Shown: one piece after another, positions 8,127 to 13,235 of the stretch
How the letters are laid out: each line of letters begins with the position of its first letter
Position numbering within the stretch: the stretch's first letter is position 1
NCBI GenBank assembly: GCA_003024985.2
Contig: PXIH01S0032014.1
Source: Euperipatoides rowelli
Taxonomy: Eukaryota > Onychophora > Udeonychophora > Euonychophora > Peripatopsidae
DNA: 13,235 bases
Reading direction: 5' to 3' (one strand)
Notes under the pieces: generated by a model
Seen by the model: the letters and a program-made list of their open reading frames with translations, nothing else
What the model was told of the DNA's origin: nothing
Databases searched by the model: none
Translations under genes and position numbers: made by a program

Positions 8127-8234
8127 TGGCCCCCATCAAAGTTAGTACCGTGGGCCACCCCTCTAGGACAAGAATAAAATATGTTCATATCGTGTGGAAG
8201 TTGGTCCCCGTCATAATAGTACCGTGGACAACTT
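8127..8234 (+). repeat. Two tandem stem-loops sharing a TAGTACCGTGG loop (repeat A)
   Basis: The first stem-loop is TGGCCC (8127-8132) with GGGCCA (8152-8157). The second is AAGTTGGTCC (8198-8207) with GGACAACTT (8226-8234), pairing with one bulge. The two are diverged tandem copies: CCCATCAAAGTTAGTACCGTGG and CCCGTCATAATAGTACCGTGG share their loop-side bases. In the second repeat A copy (9594-9707) the loop words are unchanged while the stems have decayed. Confidence 0.5.
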
Positions 8235-8328
8235 CCCCAAGCTAAGATAATCAGTAAGGATAAACGAAAGCCTTTTTTGGCAAAAATGCATCACGCATTT
8301 AAATTACAAAATTACATGAGATAATTAG

Positions 8329-8436
8329 CATTAGTCGCGCATTTAGATACGCAGAATCGTTTATGACGTGTTTACCACCTAATTAGTAAGCACATCATAA
8401 ACAAAACTAAATACATTTCAAATGCGCGAACTAATG
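8329..8436. repeat. Long imperfect stem-loop near the 3' end of repeat A
   Basis: CATTAGTCGCGCATTT (8329-8344) pairs with AAATGCGCGAACTAATG (8420-8436). Inside it GTTTATGACGTGTTTAC (8359-8375) pairs with GTAAGCACATCATAAAC (8386-8402) in 15 of 17 positions. The same architecture is kept in the second copy (about 12118-12232) despite substitutions and a 7-bp insertion. Structured 3' ends occur in several non-autonomous transposon types; which one applies here is not established. Confidence 0.55.
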
Positions 8437-8483
8437 TGTACAAGTAATAAATACTAATTACTAAATTTCAAAACTACAAAGTA

Positions 8484-9376
8484 TTCTTATACTCCCTCCC
8501 CCCCTGAAAAAAAATTGACTTCAAATTTTAGGTTTTACTATTAGAAGGGAAAGATTAACAATATTTTTTATATTTTCTCATAACAAGAAATAAATAATAA
8601 AAAAAAAATAATTAAAAGTTACTTTTATAAAAAGTCCGACTTCCATGTTGTAATACATTGTATCATCCATTTACTCCGGAAAATGTGGCGAGAAAAAAAG
8701 TAAATGTTCGGCATTCTTTCCTTCTAGTTTCCAACCATTGGTTCAGGAAAACATCGCTACTTCTTGTATTCAATGATTGGTTCAGGAAAAACATTTGTAT
8801 TTTCGTTGACTTTTGTTTGTAAAATGTTCATTTCACATGAAAGCGGGGAAAAATATAACACAATATAAAACGTTCAAGCTGGTAGCCATGAGACTTGACA
8901 TCTGTGAACCTGTCATGGAGTTAAATCCAGCGAGCTCTATATATAAGACACTGCGAGAGTGAAAAACAAATTTTAATGTTCAACATGAGATAGCAATTTG
9001 CTTAGGGATTGTCCGATTTGGCTTTGTAATTACGCTGTAATGAGAGAAGAAAAAAATTGTACCAGATTGACGATTTTAAAATATTAAATTTTGGCTCTAG
9101 GAAACGGCGCTGTTATGATTTTCTTACTCTCTGTACTTCCGGTATTCTCTTGAATTTGGATAAGTAAAAGCTTTAAGAATGACAATTATATTGTAGTAGG
9201 CTACTTCATTTATCACTTTATAAAAACAGTTTTATCTTACTGTAAGTTGTTTGCTGGAGGAGGTGGAAATATTATGGAATGTTGTTGGCAAAATTACTAT
9301 GATACCAGCGGAGCGTGTTTCTTTTTTAAACGATTTCACTCATTAGGGCCTCAAACCGGCCTATTGCACCAATTAA
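8484..9376. promoter_or_regulatory. Unique segment between repeat A copies, possible promoter region
   Basis: This 0.9-kb stretch is the least repeat-like part of the right half. It holds two CCAAT boxes read on the minus strand (8737-8741 and 8776-8780), inside a 39-bp-spaced duplication of ATTGGTTCAGGAAAA. It also holds a TATA box on the plus strand (TATATATAAG, 8938-8947) and an ETS-type ACTTCCGG (9135-9142). CCAAT plus ETS motifs are typical of housekeeping promoters, and a minus-strand promoter here could serve the CLUH gene about 5 kb downstream. No first exon was confirmed, and the plus-strand TATA box has no open frame after it. Alternative: the internal region of an element whose ends are repeat A. 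Confidence 0.25.
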
Positions 9377-9738
9377 AACGATAAAAATTAATTGAATAAT
9401 AATACTTTTGTTATTAATAACCCCTGTTTGTTGCCACCAAATAGGTAATACAATCGTTTTAAGACTGGAAATAATTAGATTAGACTATAAATAAAATGCT
9501 GGATACCATTGATTTAAAACTACTTGGTGGTTCTTTATTTAACAGAGTTAAAAAGTAAAACTGCAGCAGCATACAAATTAAGCATAGGGGGGCTGGTGCC
9601 CATCAAAGTTAGTACCGTGGGCCACTCCTCTAGGGCAAGAATAAAATATGTTAATATCGTGGAAAAGCTGGTCCCCGTCATAATAGTACCGTGGATCACT
9701 TCCCCAAGCTAAGACAATCAGTAAGGATAAACGTAAGC
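9377..9738 (+). repeat. Dispersed repeat A, second copy, 5' part
   Basis: Aligns with 7926-8271 of the complete copy with scattered substitutions and one ~20-bp insertion after CTTTTGTT that ends in a repeated TGTT. It stops exactly where the hAT element enters, and its last eight bases (ACGTAAGC, 9731-9738) are the target duplication. The corresponding bases in the complete copy are ACGAAAGC (8264-8271). The open frame that can be read through here is not shared usefully by the other copy and is not a gene. Confidence 0.85.
9731..9738. repeat. 8-bp target-site duplication, left copy
   Basis: ACGTAAGC, identical to 12054-12061. One copy belonged to repeat A; the other was made on integration. 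Confidence 0.9.
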
Positions 9739-10052
9739 TAGGGCTCTCAGGTGTACCGGAAAACCGGTATTGTTACCGGTTTTGAGTCTTCAATCCCGGC
9801 GTCCCGANTCTTGAGAATTTGTGACCTATTATCCATGAATATACCCGTACTACCTTTAACGTGCACAAAGACTGCCTTATTGAAAAGTGCAAGTACATAC
9901 GGTACTTCTACTAATTTATCAATCAGAAACTAATTATCATATCAACCAAACAGTTGTGTATTTGGGACTAGATAAAATAGTTGTAATAAGGTATAGTATA
10001 ATTCATTATAAGTGATTAATGGTTAACAATTGTAAACACAAATAATGGTAAT

Positions 10053-10083
10053 TATGGGCGAGAAACTCCTAGTTTCACCCATA
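10053..10083. repeat. Small hairpin inside the hAT element
   Basis: TATGGGCGAGAAACT and AGTTTCACCCATA are complementary around CCT with one mismatch and small offsets. Just before the nested element; no further meaning assigned. Confidence 0.4.
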
Positions 10084-10115
10084 TAGCTCAAATCAAATTA
10101 TTGAGCAGGTGCAAC

Positions 10116-10573
10116 CAGTGGTGGATCTAGGCATTTTTGTTGGAGGGGAAAAGTTGGCTTCTGCAGCCCCAGATTTCTAGACATTTTTGTCATGGGGGAG
10201 GGGGGTAGGTTAAGTTGGCATCTGCTGCCCCCCCCCCACCCCATTTCTAGGCAGTGTTGTTTGGGGGCAAAGTTGGCTTCTGCACCACCAACACCCCAAT
10301 TTCTGCGTGTGTTCTCTTCCCAACCATTTTTTTTGGCTGTAGACGTTTTCACACTCATATTATTTTTTAAGATGGACAACTTTGTTAAATAGGCCTACCT
10401 ACATTTTTGGTTGAGCGCCCTTGACGACATGTTTTTTCTTCATATCAAAAACTTAATACAGTATATAGCCTATACTTATATTTTTTTTAACTGCAAGGTC
10501 CATTTAGCTGTCCCACGCAGATGTGATGCCAGGGGCAGTTGCCTCCACTTGCCCCTTTCTAGATCCTGCTCCG
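10116..10573. mobile_element. 458-bp nested hAT-like non-autonomous element
   Basis: It is flanked by identical 8-bp GGTGCAAC (10108-10115 and 10574-10581). The left end CAGTGGTGGATCTAG and the reverse complement of the right end CGGAGCAGGATCTAG match at 10 of 15 positions, including the inner GGATCTAG. CAGTGGCGGATC-type ends plus 8-bp duplications are a common hAT-like non-autonomous pattern in animals. The left half carries three degenerate units of ATTTCTAG.CA.TTTTGT..GGGG...AGTTGGCTTCTGC (about 10125-10300), with runs of G and C. The short open frames on both strands in this GC-rich block are not genes. It lies inside the 2.3-kb hAT element, so it is either a later insertion or a carried one. 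Confidence 0.75.
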
Positions 10574-10834
10574 GGTGCAACAAGCCTTCTTAATTTAATG
10601 CTTAAACTTAACAGCATTATGTTTAAGCATGGCTATGTATGCTAAAAGTTTGTCATTATCACTGGCTGACTTATTACTCATATTTTGATTAATTTTATCC
10701 AGTGTCAGATTGAATTGTATTCATAAAATGTTGGCTGGTGGAGTCATCATTAGCCTTTATTGCTTCTGTATTTTAAATTTCCCACTGTTAAAGTAACTTA
10801 CGTTATTGATAAAAAAAAAGAAAAAGCTAAATAA

Positions 10835-11689
10835 GGCGGTATTATCTTTTTATACATCTCTAAAGCTTTCGACCAAGTGAGTCATCCATAACTGGCATCA
10901 AGAATTGTGAGTCTCTTCGGTCAGTCTAGTCTGGCGAGGGTACTTGTCAATTACTTTACTAACAAGATAGTCTATTTAAAGCATGATGGGTCGTTGTATG
11001 AGCCTATAGTATTGAAAAGGGGTATTACTCAAGGGGTCTCCACTGAGCTCAAATTTATTCGCCATATATATTGATGATAGGTAAATTGAATAGTTACAAA
11101 TTGCACTTGGAGTTTGATGATAGGGCATTAAATATCACTGCTTTTACGTTTGTAATTGTAGCTATAACAATAATACTAAAGGATAGATGATCTTTAAATC
11201 TTGTTTAGTCGGTGATTGATGAGTTTTCTCGTCAGACGGGCTCTACATTTAATGCCAACAAAATCTTTGTTTGGCAGCCTTGCGCTGATGTTATATCAAC
11301 TTTCTCATTAGTTAGGCCTGGGAAGATTTTGGGGATATCCTACACTTTTCATGGTCACTAAGATGGAAAGTGCAAAAGGATCTCTTGGAACAATTTAAGC
11401 TTATGAGTTTGAAAATACTAAGTAAATATTTATCAATAAGAACAAGAGTCATGACTATTAATACATACATTTTCCTGAAAATTAGTTTTTATATACCACA
11501 TGTCAGTTTCACCAAGAGTTTGGTTAAGCAAGTAAATACTATCTGCAACAAAATATAGTGGCGTACAAGATTGGTGCCGATTGCGAGGAAAAAATTGTTT
11601 TTTTGCCTATGCACTTAGGGGGTATGGGGCATGACTTAAGACAATGCTTGGATGAGCTACTGTGCCTTTTATCAGCAAGCTTTTGTCTT
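10835..11689 (+). pseudogene. LINE (non-LTR retrotransposon) reverse transcriptase, dead fragment, L1/Tx1-like
   Basis: Translating across frames gives GGIIFLYISKAFDQVSH, the FLDxSKAFDxVxH motif A. The catalytic Asp there is replaced by Tyr (F-L-Y). KRGITQGVS (motif B) follows, then LFAIYIDD after a frame change (about 11058-11078) and GSTFNANK (motif D region, about 11240-11264). An open stretch at 11370-11558 carries LSIRTRVMTINTYIF and SFYIPHV, matching the thumb-region LSLxGRVxxINTxxLxKxxY pattern of L1/Tx1-type ORF2 proteins. Next come ARKKLFF and, in another frame, PMHLGGMGHDL (about 11606-11638), the GG(M/L)GxxDL element. The YADD box is unrecognisable. Stops, frameshifts and the lost catalytic residues show it is inactive. 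Endonuclease and 5' domains are absent. Clade assignment is by pattern only. Confidence 0.8.
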
Positions 11690-12039
11690 TTTGTTAGTTG
11701 AGCCCACTATTTCTAGACTGTACTCGTGCTGATAGCTCGAAACTTGAGCGCATACAATATTTATTTTTGCTATATATCTCACAGAAATTTCATCTAATAC
11801 TATTAGATTATCATATAATGCAGTTTATTTCGTATACCTACACTCGAATACAGAAGAAATATTGCTTCNCTCAACTAAAATTAAGTCAAATCATCCCAAT
11901 TGTATCTTTTCTAAATTACTATTGTAATCATTCTTGTTACTTCTATTAAAATTAATGTATATCCTTATCCACAATAAATTGTTAGTAGGGTGAAACCCCC
12001 TACAAAAAAAAAAAAATGTCCCGGTTTACACTCGATGAA
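11690..12039. other. 3' part of the hAT element, no gene
   Basis: AT-rich; it may include degraded LINE 3' sequence. Near the right end GTAGGG and CCCCCTAC (about 11984-12003) form a hairpin before an A13 run and the CCGGTTTACACTCG subterminal segment. A reading frame open over about 80 codons here has no recognisable content and AT-driven composition; I do not call it a gene. Confidence 0.5.
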
Positions 12040-12053
12040 ACCTGAGAGCCCTA

Positions 12054-12061
12054 ACGTAAGC
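12054..12061. repeat. 8-bp target-site duplication, right copy
   Basis: ACGTAAGC, identical to 9731-9738, directly after the right terminal inverted repeat. Confidence 0.9.
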
Positions 12062-12284
12062 CTTTATGGCAAAAATGCATCACGCATTTAAATTACAAAA
12101 TTACATGAAATAATTAGCATTAGTCGTGCATTTAGATATGCAGAATCGTTTATGATGCGTTTACCAACTAATTAGTAAAAACATCATAAACTAAACTAAA
12201 TAGGGCCTGCATTCCAAATGCGCGAACTAATGCGTTCAAGTAATAAATACTAATTACGGTACTAAATTTCCAAACTACAAAGTA
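12062..12284 (+). repeat. Dispersed repeat A, second copy, 3' part
   Basis: Continues the alignment with the complete copy from CTTTATGGCAAAAATGCATC (partner about 8272) to CCAAACTACAAAGTA (partner ends 8483). It retains the long stem-loop (about 12118-12232). Relative to the complete copy it has gained GGGCCTG at 12203-12209 after TA, and CGGTA within TACGGTA at 12255-12261. Confidence 0.85.
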
Positions 12285-12430
12285 GGCGCTCAATATTCAC
12301 GTGTACTGATTAATTCTAAATAATCATATCTTAATATACTGTATATGTTGCTAACACCGTTCGTGTGTATGACGAATAAAAAAAGTTATAATGCCAATTT
12401 TTGATTAAGGTTAATTTAAACAGCAGCGAT
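12285..12430. other. Short spacer, no feature recognised
   Basis: AT-rich linker between repeat A and the tandem array. Contains TACTGTA at about 12347. No gene seen. Confidence 0.4.
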
Positions 12431-13011
12431 TTCACTATGGATACCATTTCCTGTTCTATTGTCTTAGGTTCTGGGCCAGTCCCATGATGCATTGCAAAAA
12501 ATCCAAGATGGCCGACTTCTGTTTCCTGTTTTTCTGATGCCCCTCCTACTCTGGATAAACTGGCACAGGATGGCGGATTTCCATTTCCTGTTCTATTGTC
12601 TTAGGTTCTAAGCCAGGAAATGACATCCAAGATGGCTGACTTCCTGTTCTATTGTCAGGTTCTAGACCAGAAAGTCACATGATCAGAGATGACTTCCGGT
12701 TCCTGTTCGATTTCAATATGGATACCGTTTCCTGTTCTATTCTCTTAGGTTCTGGGCCAGCCCCATGATGCATTGCAAAAAATACAAGATGGCCAAATTA
12801 CGTTTCCTGTTTGCTGATAGATGTCCCTCCCACTCTGAATTAACTGGCACAAGATGGTGGATTTCCGTTTCCTGTTCTATTGTCTTAGGTTCTGAGCGTG
12901 AGCCCCATGACGCATTACAAAAAATCCAAGATGGGTGACTTCTGTTTCCTGTTGTCCAATAGATGCCCCTCCCACTCTGGATTAACTGGCACAAGATGGC
13001 GGATTTCCGTT
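12431..13011. repeat. Tandem array of a ~140-bp repeat, about four units
   Basis: TTTCCTGTTCTATT recurs at 12447, 12584, 12728 and 12868 (spacings 137, 144 and 140 bp), with a partial copy at 12641. Each full unit runs TTTCCTGTTCTATTGTCTTAGGTTCTGxGCCAG, CCCATGATGCATTGCAAAAAAT, CCAAGATGG, TTTCCTGTTxxxxxATAGATGCCCCTCCCACTCTGGATTAACTGGCACAAGATGGCGG. CAAGATGG or CAGGATGG occurs seven times; an ETS-type ACTTCCGG appears near 12690. The minus-strand open frame across 12737-12994 is a by-product of the repeat (its translation is itself internally repeated) and is not a gene. Shares CCAAGATGGC and GATGCATT words with the repeat at 97-700. Confidence 0.85.
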
Positions 13012-13031
13012 TTGCGTTACATGTAACGCAA
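13012..13031. repeat. Perfect 20-bp palindrome
   Basis: TTGCGTTACA followed directly by its reverse complement TGTAACGCAA, no spacer. It sits exactly at the end of the tandem array, between the last GGATTTCCG and ATGGGTACCC, so it may mark a repeat boundary. Confidence 0.85.
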
Positions 13032-13148
13032 TGGGTACCCTTGTTATGTTGAAAATAACTCTTTTGGAATAGTTATTTTAAACAAAAGTCTCTTGGGACT
13101 GAGTTTAGGACAGTATATTATTCAATTAATAGAGTTGATCAACTAGAT
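13032..13148. other. Spacer, no feature recognised
   Basis: AT-rich; nothing identified on either strand. Confidence 0.4.
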
Positions 13149-13235
13149 CAGGGATGGCAAATAGGATTTGGTCAACGTGCCAAAATTAAAGAAAAGTTGA
13201 TATCATTTTGGCCAGCGTGCCGAAATTAAACAAAT
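13149..13235 (+). mobile_element. Possible hAT-like terminus running off the window, with short tandem repeats
   Basis: CAGGGATGGCAAATAGG at 13149 resembles the CAGGG(G/A)TGGGCAA starts of many hAT elements. Behind it, TTTGGTCAACGTGCCAAAAT and TTTGGCCAGCGTGCCGAAAT (about 13167 and 13207) form a ~40-bp-spaced direct repeat, as expected of subterminal transposase sites. The element would continue past 13235, so neither the other end nor a duplication can be checked. Confidence 0.35.

Larger units (their letters stand above)
7926..8483 (+). repeat. Dispersed repeat A, complete copy
   Basis: About 558 bp, aligning along its whole length with 9377-9738 plus 12062-12284. Landmarks in order: AATAATACTTTTGTT, ACCACCAAA, AATAAAACGCTGGATACC, CTACTTGGTGGTTCTTTATT, two TAGTACCGTGG hairpins (8127-8157, 8198-8234), AAAAATGCATCACGCATTT, and a long stem-loop (8329-8436). 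Then it ends at CAAAACTACAAAGTA. No open frame is shared by the copies, so it is non-autonomous. The outermost bases do not give an obvious transposon signature. ACCACCAA near the left and TTGGTGGT at about 8056 are complementary. Family unknown to me. Confidence 0.8.
9739..12053. mobile_element. 2.3-kb non-autonomous hAT transposon inserted in repeat A
   Basis: The left end TAGGGCTCTCAGGT (9739-9752) and the right end ACCTGAGAGCCCTA (12040-12053) are perfect 14-bp inverted repeats. They are flanked by identical 8-bp ACGTAAGC (9731-9738 and 12054-12061). An 8-bp duplication with TAGGG/CAGGG ends is diagnostic of hAT-superfamily cut-and-paste transposons. Joining repeat A across the gap restores the sequence of the other copy, which proves the insertion. 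Internally I see CCGG-rich subterminal sequence on both ends (GTACCGGAAAACCGG at left; CCGGTTTACACTCG at right), a nested hAT-like element and a LINE fragment. About 1 kb belongs to neither, with no transposase domain recognised, so it must have been moved by an enzyme encoded elsewhere. Confidence 0.92.

Noticed and set aside
8617-8646. Minus-strand ATG (8646-8644) with eight codons then GTAACT as a first CLUH exon
   Set aside because: It would end in phase 0, but the exon at 3668 needs one base carried in, and the donor is weak.
9524-9712. Plus-strand open frame of about 60 codons in repeat A copy 2
   Set aside because: The homologous segment in the complete copy (8080-8260) is frame-shifted relative to it, so the frame is not maintained.
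7926-9738. Repeat A copies as ordinary LTRs of one retrotransposon
   Set aside because: Outer bases are not TG...CA, no primer-binding site follows copy 1 and no polypurine tract precedes copy 2.
10098-10392. Opposed open frames of 66-93 codons in the G/C-run block
   Set aside because: They span the nested transposon boundary and its tandem units; the translations are low-complexity Pro/Gly/Trp-rich products of G and C runs.
11698-11949. Plus-strand frame of about 80 codons in the 3' part of the hAT element
   Set aside because: Contains an N, starts at a non-ATG codon, is AT-driven, and lies in sequence already explained as transposon and LINE debris.
9739-12053. The hAT insert as an autonomous element encoding a transposase
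   Set aside because: No hAT transposase catalytic or dimerisation motif is recognisable in any frame; the recognisable coding remnant is LINE reverse transcriptase.
12737-12994. Minus-strand open frame of 85 codons with internally repeated peptide
   Set aside because: The peptide repetition mirrors the ~140-bp DNA repeat; no start context, splice sites or homology.
1-13235. CRISPR arrays, bacterial operons, rRNA or tRNA genes
   Set aside because: No regularly spaced identical short repeats with unique spacers, no Shine-Dalgarno-led genes, and no tRNA cloverleaf or rRNA sequence recognised; all evidence is for animal nuclear DNA.

Overview
The window looks like nuclear DNA of an animal, most likely a marine deuterostome. 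It is AT-rich, with no operon-like packing and no long open frame. I see one well-supported host gene fragment: a 137-bp coding exon on the minus strand (3532-3668) with good splice sites. It encodes the start of the N-terminal domain of a CLUH/clustered-mitochondria protein. The species guess is inference, resting on the exon, the transposon mix and the many TAGGCCTA/TAGGCTA words. Six isolated N bases (465, 1328, 5405, 7909, 9808, 11869) are unresolved calls.

Layout. 1-750 holds a degenerate ~140-bp tandem repeat. 760-894 is a hAT-type transposon end. 1329-1779 is the 3' end of a Ty3/gypsy retrotransposon: pol C-terminus, polypurine tract and LTR. 1804-2665 is a diverged repeat pair enclosing a GGTCTTGAT-rich stretch. 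3532-3668 is the CLUH exon. 4700-5113 is a Ty1/copia-type 5' LTR with a copia-style primer-binding site. 6718-7134 holds a ~98% identical 340-bp inverted repeat followed by a second 76-bp hairpin. 7551-7640 is another hAT-type end.

The right half is a nest of insertions. A ~0.56-kb unclassified dispersed repeat (repeat A) occurs complete at 7926-8483. A second copy, in the same orientation, is split at 9738/12062 by a 2315-bp hAT element with perfect 14-bp terminal inverted repeats and an 8-bp target duplication. That element carries a second, 458-bp hAT-like element with its own 8-bp duplication, and a dead L1/Tx1-like LINE reverse-transcriptase fragment. After repeat A comes a ~140-bp tandem array (12431-13011) rich in CAAGATGG and TTTCCTGTTCTATT, then a perfect 20-bp palindrome and a possible further hAT end at the window edge.

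If the CLUH gene is intact, all sequence below 3526 is downstream intron or beyond. The sequence above 3668 is upstream intron, promoter or intergenic DNA, and nearly every other feature is a transposon fossil there. The most original observation is that homologous copies inside the window differ by micro-insertions of the form TA to TA-nnn-TA (TAGGCTA, TACGGTA, and a TAGGGCCTG variant). These have the shape of excision footprints left by TA-targeting transposons. The same words (TAGGCTA, TAGGCCTA, TACAGTA) are strongly over-represented throughout.
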